Of a DNA stretch of 64,000 nucleotides, positions 47,088 to 58,237 are shown one piece after another. Position 1 is the first letter of the stretch. Each line of letters begins with the position of its first letter. Origin of the DNA: Sanguinoderma infundibulare (taxonomy: Eukaryota; Basidiomycota; Agaricomycetes; Polyporales; Polyporaceae); NCBI GenBank assembly GCA_032821775.1, contig JAVLRN010000005.1, forward strand, positions 2,294,001-2,358,000, written 5' to 3'. A program made the position numbers and the translations under genes. The notes under the pieces are model-generated. The model did not search any database. It was not told where the DNA came from and worked only from the letters and a program-made list of their open reading frames with translations.

Positions 47088-50000
47088 ATGGCTAGTGCAC
47101 GGGATGCACTTGTACGCGTTTTCGTTCCGTCAAGTGCCGTCATGTACACTGACCACCTACTCGCACCTTCAGTGGGACTCGGGATACGACGAATCTGTAG
47201 AGGTCAACCAGCGCGCGCTCATAGACAAGGTTCTTGCTCGTTATTCTGGCGAGTTTACCGGTGAGCAGCCCCATCATGACCCGGGAGAAGCTGCCCTCAT
47301 TGTGATGCAGTCTTCCGTGAACTGCTCCAGAACTCGGATGACGCAAGCGCGACCGCAGTAGAGATCCATTTCGAGACAAAGGAGTACGTCGAGAGGAAGA
47401 GCGCAAAGGCGAATGGCCCGGAGGACCAACTAGCGATACCAGAGGGCAGCCTACCAGACCTCAAGACCTCTGTGGTAAGGACTAGTGTACGCTTCGCCTC
47501 GGAGGGAGAGCTTATTCTGTATAGGTGCATCAATGGAGTTTCAAGAACAACGGCATCGTATTCAGGGACGAAGATTGGAGTCGACTAAAGAAGATTGGTC
47601 CGTGCCACTATTGCCCCATTCGACTCCAAGTTTCTAACAATTCGTTACAGCTGAGGGTAACCCTGATGAGGAGAAGATTGGTGCATTTGGTGTTGGCTTC
47701 TACAGCTTGTTCTCTGTTACCGAGGAGCCTTGGGTTTTCTCGGGAGGTATGACCGTTTTAGGCTCCCTCTCGACAAGGAAGCTAACGGCGTTTAAAGGTC
47801 AATGGATGAACTTCTACTGGAAGGACAAGAAGGACCAGCTCTTCGCTCGGAGAGGCGCGCGCAAAGATGTCGCCGACGATCCATGGACGACGTTCCAGAT
47901 GGAACTGCGCGAGCCCGCACCTATACCTCAACCGTTCGACTTTACCCGATTCTTGGCTTCTTCAATTACCTTCATGCGCCATTTGTTGGACGTCAGCGTC
48001 TTCTTGGACGACAAACGTTTATCTGGACTCACCAAGACCCCAGGCTCTCCCCAAGCTCTCAGTCTACCCAAAAGCTTGAAGCCTTCGACCCCGCTCAATA
48101 CCATGAATGTCAATGGCCTGCAGACCACCCGTAAGCGATCGAATCAAAATATTTTGGTTATCGCAAGCACTCATTTGTACGTTGAAGCCCTCTCAATAAA
48201 GGCAGAGGTCATGCAATGGGTGTACATGGCAGGCACTGAGAAACCACAACCGAAGAAAGAACTGCCCAAACCGGCTACAAGCGGCGGCGGTGGAGGGTTC
48301 TTCTCGTCTCTCTTCTCCAGTTTCACTGGATCTGGGTCTGGCCAGCCTTCTCGCTCAGTTACCCCTGCGCCCGCCCCGCTACCTGTCCCGAAGGTCGACC
48401 CGAAGACGATCGTAGAGTCCAGCGTTGTCTTGTCGATATTCACTGCCGATGTGGTGGTGAAGTTGGATCAGAAGATGATTACCGAGCTCAACAGGTCCAC
48501 TAAGAAGAACCCGCCAACGAGGATGAAGTACGAGCTGATCTATGTACGTATCCACCTGTCGTCGTCAAATGAAACGCGAAGTTCACGATTCGCTGTAGAC
48601 GGGCAAGAAAGAGTATGATGCTAGCAAGAGCGAAGACGAGAAACACGGCAAGGCCGCTGGAAGTGTGTTCCAAGGTCTCCGTGCAGATATCGAAGGGTGA
48701 GTGCCGCTGAAAGTACAGACAGGCATAAGACGTGCTGACGTGATACACTGTAGGACTGGTCAGGCCAAGGTCTTCATTGTAAGCTTTCATGGTAGTGTTC
48801 GCTGACGAAACAAAGTCTTTGACGACGTCGTGGCTGCAGGGACATTCGACAGCCCAGACCACTGGGCTAGGTGGACATATGTCTGCTCGCTTTATTCCTA
48901 CAGTAGAGCGTGAGTCAATAGATCTTGTGTAAGTCCCACACCTGCACCTATTTGCACGGTGCTTACTCGCTTCCTCGAACAGGGACCGCAATGTCGCAAG
49001 TAAGCGTTTACTTTGGCACGAATTGAACGAATGACTAATATTGCACAGTTTGGAATAAGGAGCTCCTCTACATCGGTGGCTTCCTGGCGCGAGCGGCCTA
49101 CGAGATTGAAATGGAGCACATCCGACAGCGCTGGAATGAGGCACTGCAGACAGCGCGAACTATCAGTCCTGACCAGAGCGTAGATCCGGAGGTGCAAGCC
49201 CAGTTGCGCGATCATGCGATTCATGCGCTCAAGTTCTTTACCTTCCACTCGTCGACACCATCTGCTGTTGTTTCGGCCGCGTTGGAAGACGCATTCTTCG
49301 CATGCTCGGCAACCAAGTCAATGTTCGCGGGTTCGAAGATGCCGTTCCCGATCATGTCCACCGTTGGCGTGCAGGATGCGGCGAACGTACGGTACCCCGA
49401 CCCTGCTTTCGCTGGCTTTGTGAAGGACTTGCCTGTCGTGCCTGACGAAATGCTGGTACAAGCCGCATCGATGATAGACACCCTTCGCTCCCGTCTGTTG
49501 ATCAAGGACATCACGTTCGTGGACGTCCTGGAGGAACTCCGCAACCGGCCGCTATCGGAAACGGAGATGATCGCCTGCTTCAAATGGTGGATCGACATGT
49601 ACCAGGGAGGCACGGCGACGAACCTCGACTATGTCCGCACGCAGCTGCTCAACGCCGCATTGCTTTCTATCGAAGGAAAGGACAACAAGGCTGGCCAGGT
49701 CATCCCGCTGTCCGTCATCGAGAGCTTCCTCAACAGCAGGAGTACGGGCGCGCACATTCCGACCGACGGTCCACTCCCGCCCCACCTCCTGCCCTTTGTC
49801 ATTTCGCGGCACTTCGACCCGACGTCGCTGATCACTGCGTTTGGTTGGCGCGAGCTCACCGTCGTCGAGTGGCTCCGGCACATCACGAACCCCCCGGCAC
49901 CGCACGACTCGGACTACGACCTGCACCTCTCTGCCCAGTGGGCGGAACGCGTCCTGCAGGTCCTGGCCCGGGCGAGCCAGTCGCTTTCGCGGGCGCGCCA

Positions 50001-53000
50001 AGACGAGGTCGCAGCGATCCTTAAAGAGCACGCGTGCATCCCGACGTCGGCGGGCCTGAAGAAGCCTGAGGAGGCGTACTTCCAGAACGCTCATGTGTTC
50101 CACGACCTGCCTATCGTTACCCTTCCGTCGGGTGCGGCTGTGAAAGGGTCGCTGGAGAAGTTCCTGCAGGCGGTTGGGGTGCGGAAACATGTGGATTTGC
50201 AGATCGTGTTCAACCGGTATGTCCTTGGCTCTCTTGGCATGTTATGGCGACGGGAAGCACAAGTTGACGTACGGACTTGAACCACGTAGCATGATCAAGA
50301 CTGGCGACTGGACGATTGCGGAGTTGATCAAGTACCTGGTCGCTGTGCAGACGACGTTGACGCCGACTGAGATCGGCCGACTGAGGGAGACTTCGGCGTT
50401 CCCGAGGGAACGTCGTGAAGGCGAGAAGTTGCCGGAAAACGGGAAACTTCCAAGGCATCGAGCGTCAGAACTCTACGAACCTGTCGATGTCTTTAGGGAA
50501 CTGAAGCTGCCCGTGATTGACTGGGGGACTCACCCGAAGTGGCGAAGCAGCTCGGAAGAAGGTATTTAGCCTCTTTTTACAAGACGAGTTATAAACATGA
50601 CTAACGCCGATGAATAGCCAAGTTCCTGTTCTCGCTCGGTCTGCGCAGGTTCCCTCCTCTGCAGGACCTGATAGGCCTTGCGGCCAGCAACGACGAAGCC
50701 ACCCGGACGGCAGCTCTCAAGTACTTCTTTGACAACTACGCCACTCGTTACTCCGATTACGACCCGGATGCGTTTTCTAACGTCGCTTTCGTCCCTGCAC
50801 TCAAGGGTACTAGCAAGACTCTGGCTCGACCACATGAGGTATTCTCGACACCGGAGTGGGCTGCCCTAGGTTTTATGGTCGTCGACCCGTCCTTAAGGGG
50901 TGAAGCGCTCTTGCACCTCAAGATCCAAGAGCACCCGCCAGGTCCCCAGTTGGTCAACCTGCTCAAAGCGACTCCTCCGCCCACGGAAGATATCGCTCGG
51001 CAATGGTTCACGACACTTGCTAGTCGTGTTGTTGGTGAGTGAGGGTGAGGCTTGTTTTAGGGATTGTGCCCTCAATCTCTTTTACAGCATTCTCACCCAA
51101 CGAGTTGCGAGCACTGTCCCAGTCGCCGTTTGTGCCTGTGAAGAGTGCCAATGGTGCGATGCGTCATCTTCCACCCGCGCAGTGCTACTTCAAGGGGGAC
51201 TCAAAGGCTCAGGTCCATTCCAAGCTCTTCACCTTCGTCGACTTCGGAACCACGGCCAACACGTTCCTGAGCACGTGTGGCGTCAAGCACGAGCCTTCCG
51301 TAGAGGAGATCGCCAAGATTCTGCTTGACAATCCGCGGCAATTTTACGAGCTCGCTGAGGGTCGAGAACAGTACGAAACGCCTTGTGTTCCTTGTTTCAT
51401 CACGGTGACTAACCATAATTTGTATTAGCTACCTGACCGAGCTTCGCAACATCGCAGTAAACAGGCGTCTTGTTTCCTCTGGCACTATGACGCGGATGAA
51501 ACGGACTGCGGTACTACTCGGTACTCGCCGAGTAAGGAGGAACAGGCCGGTCGCGAGCAAGAAACCGCTGAACGACCCCGCTGGAGAGCTGGAAGAGGAT
51601 GACTGGGATTACCAGTTCGACTTGTTGACGCCCGACAAGGTCGTCATTGCGGATGAGACCAACGCGTACCAGTTGTTCGGTGACACGATATTTTCTGCTC
51701 CTCAGGAGGATCTGCTTGAAGGTGTGTCAGTTAGTACATCAATGCGGAAGGAACTTCTTGTTGATATCTCCTTCCAGCTTTCTACGCGGAGCTGGGCTGT
51801 CGAAGATTGAGCACTTTGGTGCGAGAGCAGTACAATACGAGCAGCGAGGTCCTCGGTTCGCGCAAGGCGGCGGAAACGCGCGCGCTCATCCTGGAGCGCC
51901 TGCCGCTGTTCTTGCACGAGCACACGCACACGAAGACGCGCGTGCCGTACTCGTGGTTGAACAACGACAAGAACTTTGTCGTGAAGACGTTCGGCAAGCT
52001 CACCGTCACGAAGACGCTCCAGTTTGACACGAAGGTCGCCTCGAAGAGCCAAGACGCCTCTGCGGTTGCAAGGCGATTGGGGCGTGGACCCATCGAACTG
52101 TGGTTAGCTGGGAATGACCAGGTCGACATGTACGAGTGAGTAAATACCACATTTCTGTCTTGCGAGCATACGCTCACTCTACTTTGCAAGGGTGTCAATA
52201 TCACTGTGTCGCCTTCTCTTCGACACACCGAAGGTCAATGATGCGCTCCTCTTCATGACAATATTGTCAACAGATCTCCGTGCGCTACGACGGAGAGGGT
52301 ACAACGGTGCGCATCCTCCCTCATCATTCACAGTAAATAACTGAGTTTCCCTCAGTCGATCGTATCTTGAGGCAGCAAAAGGCGGACAGGCTTGCGGCGC
52401 AGGAAGCTGAGCGGGCGAAGACCAGCTCAGCGTTGGCGAGCGAGTTCGGCGCGAGTCCTTCATCAGACACTCTGGTGTCCCAGGTTTCGAGGCCTGACGG
52501 AAAGCTTGGCGGCTCGTTGTCCCCGAAGGACGCGCTAATTGACCCCAATGCCCCAAGCGTTCCGGAGAAGTCGACGGCGAAACCCCGCCCGATGAGTCAG
52601 ATGTTGAGCATCTTCAGGAAAGGAAGGAGCGACGACACTGCATCGATCACTGGACTTGGTGATGCCCCTGGTGTCCCACCGAAGGAGCTTGGGAGCGGGG
52701 AATCTCAGTTACCGTTGCTACCGCCTTCGCGCCCTGATCGCCCCCGAACGCCTAATCCTCACGCAACTCCAAGGAGCATGATTTGTGGGTGCCATTTGGT
52801 TGTTCATGCCGTCGGTGGCCGGCTGACATTTGTTTTTAAGCGTCGAACATCGACCTCGCGATCAGGGCTTGCAAGGAAGAGAAGGGGGAGACGCTCCGGA
52901 ACAGGCAACACATGCAGATGGTCAAGGAGTCCTTGAACGAGGGATACTGTGATGTGTCTGGACATCCCACCGACATGACCGTGGTCATGGAGATGGGAGG

Positions 53001-53563
53001 CATCAAGGTGTATGTCGCGAAAGGTGAGTGTAGTGGGTACGTCGCCATAAACAGAGACTTATGCTGGTTCCAACTAAGATGTCCCGGACGCTCGGACGCT
53101 GCTCGAACAGAAGAGGGAGTCGCTTGCTCGCTTCATCTATACCATTCGCCCTCTGCAGGAAGTGTATACCCTCCCCCAGACCAGCTTGCACATATTTTAC
53201 GACCGGGCCGGGGAGCTCATCGCGTTCAACAGGAACGCGAGCTTGTTCCTCAACTTGCGGTACTTTGAACAATGGCGTACGTGCTTATCCCTTTGCTGTG
53301 AGAGTTTGGTGGCTGAGAATGATGCCTGCAGACGACGCGGAAGTGCAGCGAGGCGAGTTGATGAATGCCTATACGTCATGGTGTGTTGAATGTTGAATGT
53401 TCATCGTATTTGTCAAAGCTAACCACACTACAGGTATTTCACTCTCGCGCACGAGATCGCTCACAACCTCGTCTCCGCGCACAACTCTGAGCACGAGTTC
53501 TACTTCTCGTCAATATGTGAGACGTACCTCCCCGCTTTCATGAAGCTTGTCTCGGGCAAGTAG
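47088..53563 (+). CDS. giant sacsin/DUF3684-like protein with N-terminal GHKL ATPase domain
   Basis: About 1,900-residue fungal protein related to sacsin and often annotated as an HSP90-like ATPase with DUF3684. Start MASARDAL, spliced to WDSGYDESVEVNQRALIDKV. The Bergerat fold is visible: N-box FRELLQNSDDASATAVEI, FKNNGIVFRDEDWSRLKKI, and G2 IGAFGVGFYSLFSVTEEPWV. The middle contains further conserved blocks (FSSTPSAVVSAALEDAFFA-like, LRSRLLIKDITFVDVLEELR, FLNSRSTGAHIPTDGPLPPH). The C-terminus carries YFTLAHEIAHNLVSAHNSEH with an HExxH motif and stops at TAG 53561-53563. The gene has about 20 introns; the exons 48990-50220 and 52340-52790 are the longest. Function unknown; a chaperone-like role is a family guess. 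Some internal junctions between 48600 and 49070 were only roughly placed. Confidence 0.85.
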
Positions 53564-53952
53564 CCTACTAGACGGACATTTGACGACCATCACGCATTGT
53601 CAAGTTGTACTACTTACATCCCCGCATTGTTTATCTTATACACGTCCTGGATCATTGGCATTTCTGGCGTGGGGCTTTGTACTTGCAGCCAGGAACGCTT
53701 TGTTCAACGCCGCGGATCATCTGTCGACGTCAACCTGCAAAAGGGTCGCTTGGACAGCGTTGGACGCTTGTTGGGTGTCGGAGCGCGCCCTTTGATGGGC
53801 GCCAGTGTTGCGTTGCACGTGACGTTTGTTCAAGACGCGTTCAAAAACACGGCAGCGCTCCTCGACGTGGACCTCCAGCACACCGCTACCCTTCCCCTCT
53901 CCTACCCTCCTGCTACCTTATTCTCCGACCCTTCTACGTTTTCTCGTTTAAA
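53564..53952. other. intergenic spacer
   Basis: A 389-bp spacer ending in a CT-rich leader in front of the E2 gene. No gene supported. Confidence 0.5.
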
Positions 53953-54885
53953 ATGGACCAGATCACCTCGTCGCTTGCTCCCCGTGCGTCAGCGAAGCCC
54001 TCGGTGGCGGGAGCGGGAGGAGACCCTGCGGGTAGTGTCACGAAACGGTACGTGGTAACGGCTTTGAGGTGAAGATGAACGAGGTCTCAGACAGGAATGT
54101 GCAGACTCAGCAATGAACTTATGACCCTCATGGTGAGTCCTTCCTACTGGTTGGCCTGGTGTATAACTCTCTTACCGGTCTACCAGATGTCCTCGTCCCC
54201 TGGAATCGTGCGTATTAGCCCAGCGTGGTTCAGTCTTTCGATGCTGACGTGGTGTGCAGTCCGCGTTCCCAAAATCCGATGCCAACCTTTTTGACTGGGT
54301 CGGAACGATTGAGGGACCAGCAGGCACGGTAAGTCGAATTCCTTGCATGTGTACCTAACCTTCCAAGCGGTTGAACGTGACCATGTCCCGTAAAGATCTA
54401 CGCTGGCCTGAAGTTCAAAATCTTGATCAACTTCCCTCCAAATTACCCCATGGCACCTCCTGCCATCAAGTTCGATTCGCCTTGCTACCATCCTAACGTT
54501 GACATCAACGGCGGTGGCATTTGCTTGGATATTTTGCAGGTGAGTTGTTGCTCGGCTTGTGGTTGGAGAAACTCCAGCTCATATGGAATTAGGACAAGTG
54601 GTCAGCGGTATATAGCGTGCAGACGATCTTGCTTTCCCTCCAATCCCTACTCGGTGGTGAGTGCCCTCGCTTGTCTAGGTTTGTATATCCGTCATGACGC
54701 GTTTGACAGAACCAAACAACGCGTCCCCCCTCAACCCTGACGCCGCTGCGATCTGGGACTCCCCCGAAGGTAGACGGACTCGCGCTCATGTCGATTGCCG
54801 GCTGACTGACTTCCTGATCGCTCCAGATTTCAAGGCGCAGATGCTCAAGCATTACCGCCCGATCTCCGACGAGAGCTCGGACTGA
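53953..54885 (+). CDS. ubiquitin-conjugating enzyme E2, UBE2C/Ubc11 type
   Basis: E2 that works with the anaphase-promoting complex to ubiquitinate mitotic cyclins. The N-terminal extension is [20 protein letters not shown], followed by [60 protein letters not shown] and [16 protein letters not shown] with the catalytic Cys. Then [37 protein letters not shown] and [18 protein letters not shown]. The SAFP and [13 protein letters not shown] blocks place it in the UBE2C group. About eight exons; one (MSSSPGI) is only 21 nt. Compared with the human active-site loop as I remember it, there is one extra Gly before the Cys (DINGGGICL). Stop TGA 54883-54885. Confidence 0.93.
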
Positions 54886-55960
54886 TCTCGAGTCATCCTC
54901 CATGTGTGTAACGTTTGTATAACCATTGTCAGTCCTCCGACCTTCCCCCCTACCCCCCACCTCGTATGTTTCGCTAACCACCCCACTGGACAATGCATCC
55001 CCGGAACCTCCTCCATGTCATATTAATACCATGTACGCATTCTTCTCCGCCCAATCCTACTATATGCGTTGTCTCCGATCGCTCCGGGTGTCATTATGCG
55101 CGCGGTAAGTGTCAGTGGAGTCCTGCGAGGCCGATGGTCTTCCAGAAGGCTGTTGCTCCGGCGGCTGAGATGGGTTTACGACAACTGTTGCCGTCAAGCG
55201 TGTGAGGTCTCTGATAGAGTAGCTTTGCAGTTATCTGTGTTTGAATGTATCGAAGACTCGCACAAGGTGGGGTTGCTACTGTCTACTTATAATTGTGGAG
55301 CTTTTGCTATCGCCAAGACGTCGATGGGTCATGAGTCCGTGAACAGCCGGCACATTTGGATCGGCCGTCGTTGCACGGTGAACGTTGGCTCGCGTTGCTT
55401 TGCGACATTTCCAATCTTTCCCTCTTCGCTATCTCGTCGTAGCGTGGTCGCTGTGCGCCCGAGGTAAGTACGTTCCAGTGAGAGCATCGGCCACTGCGAC
55501 CGTAACGACCGCACGTGGGCAGGCGCTCATGGCCGGGTGATGGCGGTCGACATAAACCTCGTCGACCTCGTCACCGCGGTGCCACGGCCGTGTTGCACCT
55601 CGCACTCTTCCCGTTCTGCTCACTCTGCTCTTTTTCTTGCTGCAGACAGGCTAGACTCGGTTGATCCGGCACCTGCTCTCACCTTTGTCTTCGCCTTTTC
55701 AAAGCCGACGTCTTTGGCCGCAGAATCAGTGACCGGTGCACATTGTGAGCACCCCGTTTCGGTTTTGCTTTGCTTCAGTCCACGTTCTTGTTCTTTTTTC
55801 TCTCTTCGTACCTTGCAGCGGGATGGCGCTGACACAAAGCGGCCTCCGCGTCGCGCGGTTATATAGCTGCGTTGGCCTCGCACAGAATAATACCCTGCAC
55901 TTCCGTTCATACCACACGCCGCCCGCACTTGCCGCTCACGACCCTGAAACCACAACATTG
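54886..55960. other. intergenic, upstream region of a hypothetical gene
   Basis: A 1,075-bp spacer. A CT-rich tract lies at 55765-55820 and a TATA-like element (TTATATAG) at about 55859-55866. No gene is supported apart from a possible upstream start at 55823 of the next frame. Confidence 0.45.
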
Positions 55961-56458
55961 ATGCCTCGCCGCTCGCCCCCGACGCCGCTCCGCCTGCACG
56001 TGGGGCCGCTCCCAGGGCGCGGCAAGCCCAAGCTCACGATGCCCTCCCTGCCGCGCCCGGTGTTCTACGGGCCCCAGCCCGTCCTCAAGGCCGCCGCGGG
56101 GCCCGTCCCCCGCGCGCGCAACAGCGAGCTCCCGGCGCTCGTCATCCCCGACCCCGTCAGCGCGGGCTCTACCAACACCAACACTGCCGGGGCCTTCTCT
56201 GCTACACCTGCTGCTCTCACCGGCCTGGCCGTACCTGATGCTTGGAGCGGCCCGAGCTCGCCGACATCGGCCGCGTCGACGGCCTCGACGGCGTCGCGGA
56301 AGAAGAGCAGGGAGTTTGTGAGGGGTCCATGGGACCACTCGGGCGCGATACATGTGCCGATTGACCTCGGGGCGGTGCTGCCGCCGCCGATGCCGGTCGC
56401 GATCAACGTGGGGGGAGAGCCGAAGGGCAATGGTGGGAGGAAGCCGTGGGGAGGTTGA
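55961..56458 (+). CDS. hypothetical Pro-rich protein
   Basis: Single-exon frame of 165 codons. I do not recognise the family. The N-terminal part is Pro/Arg-rich (MPRRSPPTPLRLHVGPLPGR, TMPSLPRPVFYGPQPVLKAA). The middle is Ser/Thr/Ala low complexity. The C-terminus has FVRGPWDHSGAIHVPIDLGA and ends NGGRKPWGG; the RGPWDHSG block looks like a conserved short motif. I chose 55961 because a TATA-like element lies 95 bp upstream. The frame is also open from ATG 55823, which would add an Arg-containing, acid-poor leader (MALTQSGLRVARLYSCVGLA) resembling a mitochondrial presequence. The start is therefore unresolved. Stop TGA 56456-56458. It is convergent with TMA7. Confidence 0.55.
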   Translation: MPRRSPPTPLRLHVGPLPGRGKPKLTMPSLPRPVFYGPQPVLKAAAGPVPRARNSELPALVIPDPVSAGSTNTNTAGAFSATPAALTGLAVPDAWSGPSSPTSAASTASTASRKKSREFVRGPWDHSGAIHVPIDLGAVLPPPMPVAINVGGEPKGNGGRKPWGG

Positions 56459-56786
56459 TCGTTTGGGACAGTCTGTGGAGGGATGGTTTGCGTATAGCGT
56501 GTTGATCGGTGTGTGTTTGGTCGTATGAGAACGGCGGTTCGCTGCCGTGGACTCCTACCTTTGTGCATTTGCGTGCGTGCATGGGTGCTTGGGGTGAGGG
56601 TGATACGAGGGCCAGACGGTATATTGCCAGGGTCTGAACTATGATACAATCGCTCGTAGACGGACGCGGGTCGGGGTGTCCACATGGCGAGATAGTACAG
56701 AAGCTTCACGGAGGGCGTCGACAGAATTGGGTGGCGGTTTAGGGCGTGCAGGGCATGGCCTGAGACGTGATGTCACGCTTGCCGGG

Positions 56787-57225
56787 CTACTTCTTACCAG
56801 CGGACCTAGAGAATGGTCATGAGGAGCAAGCGCAATGGGTAGGGATCCTGGTACGCACTTCTTGATACCGCCCCCAGGAGCACCTCCTGCGTTATCGCTA
56901 ATGATCAGCAAACGTCGATCTCCACCCAGTTCACTACTCGTCTCACGTACCCTTGGCAGCTGAAAAGAGGAGGTTGTTAGAAAGCCGGCAGAAGCAAAAG
57001 CAGGTTGGTAATAAGACGGACCCTTGTCGCGGGCGGCCTTGACAGCAGCCTCTTCGGCTTTCTTCTTCTGCTGGAAAGCGACGTCGTCATCGTCGAGCTC
57101 CTTCTTCTCCTTCTTGGGGGCCTGTCGAGTCGTTCAAGGTGAGAATGGTAAGCAAAACAGGGTGATCGGGATGGGGACAGACAGACCTTGAGTGGCTTGG
57201 CCTTGCCTCCTTGCCTGCCGGACAT
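56787..57225 (-). CDS. TMA7: translation machinery-associated protein 7, with a candidate 9-nt microexon
   Basis: Small, highly charged ribosome-associated protein. Start MSGRQGGKAKPLK, then after an intron APKKEKKELDDDDVAFQQKK and KAEEAAVKAARDK. A 9-nt exon (56951-56959, CT GCC AAG G) inserts AAK. The next exon gives GGAPGGGIKK, and the last exon gives SAGKK and TAG (complement of 56787-56789). The GGIKKS(A)GKK tail is the TMA7 hallmark. The 9-nt exon is flanked by TTTTCAG and GTACGTGAG. Since 9 is a multiple of three, skipping it would still leave an open frame, so it could be optional. The donor before it is the weaker GTCCGT. Total length about 60-65 residues, as usual for the family. Confidence 0.88.
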
Positions 57226-58237
57226 GATTGTGGTGTGCACTTGGTCGAGTTGGACGCTGAGTGGAGAAATTGCAACCGCAAAATCGATTGAAAGTGCCCC
57301 GGACCGGAGTCGAACAGAGGCGCTAGAAAGGAATATGCTGCGTAATATGATTCAGGTAAGATTAGGTTGCCGGCCCGATTCAACGCAAACTGCTCGCTAC
57401 TGCTTCGGCAGAGACGCACGGCTTGTTCTTATACCTTACGCCGTCCGTCTCAAGTCCGTCTTGTGGCAAATCACGGAGAAGGCGGAAGTGACACGCCAAC
57501 GATCTTTCCGCCGTCATGCACGGCCTGGGCTCCCCGACGGTGAGAAGCTTTCAAGTCACAGGGCATACTAGGCATATGCATCCGGGCGAGCCATCTTGAA
57601 CCATGGAAACGAGGAACGGCGAGGAACGGCTTGGAACGGCCGTGCTGTCGGAGTTGGCTCGTCGGAGACTCGCGGAGGGCCGGGGTAATGATCCGCATGA
57701 TACACGGGAGAACCAATGGAGTACAGAGAGGAAAGGGTTTGAGTAAAGGAGGACTCACAGTTGCATACTCACAGATCTAGCGACGTAATGGCGAGTGGAT
57801 ATTGACACGATTGAGGACGGCGTTTGTGTGGGGTAAGTCGCCGTGGAGCAGTGGCGGTGAGGTGTGCGATCGAGATGTGGGCTAAAGGCGGGTCGATCAA
57901 GCGTTGAGGGATGGAACCGTCGGCTGAGCTCACACGCCGCGCCATGCTCTTTATTTCTCCGGATCCCCAACGCTGGGCGATCTGTAGCATAAGGTGCGCC
58001 GGCCGACGTCCGTGCCTTCTCCCCTTCTTCCTTCATTCACCCTACGTCCACGCAGCCACCGGCTTCTCGTCGCCCTCGCGAGTTTCTCGGGACCCCGATC
58101 CCACCCCCACGCCAGCAGACAGCTGAGCTCCCGCTCGTTCAAGTTCCCCGTCGCTCCTTGCTCCCTTCTCGGCCCCCATCCCCCACCCGTCCCTCGCTCG
58201 TATGCCTTGAGATATACCCCGCTCAAGCCCAACCAGC
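57226..58237. other. divergent upstream region
   Basis: A 1,012-bp spacer between TMA7 and the GH13 gene. It contains short direct repeats of GGAACGGC-like units at about 57605-57640. No gene or tRNA is supported. Confidence 0.5.

Noticed and set aside
57295..57395. tRNA-like 3' end on the minus strand (TTCGACTCC followed by GGTCCGGGGCAC)
   Set aside because: A possible 7-bp acceptor stem exists, but the T-stem does not pair and no D-arm is visible, so no cloverleaf can be drawn.
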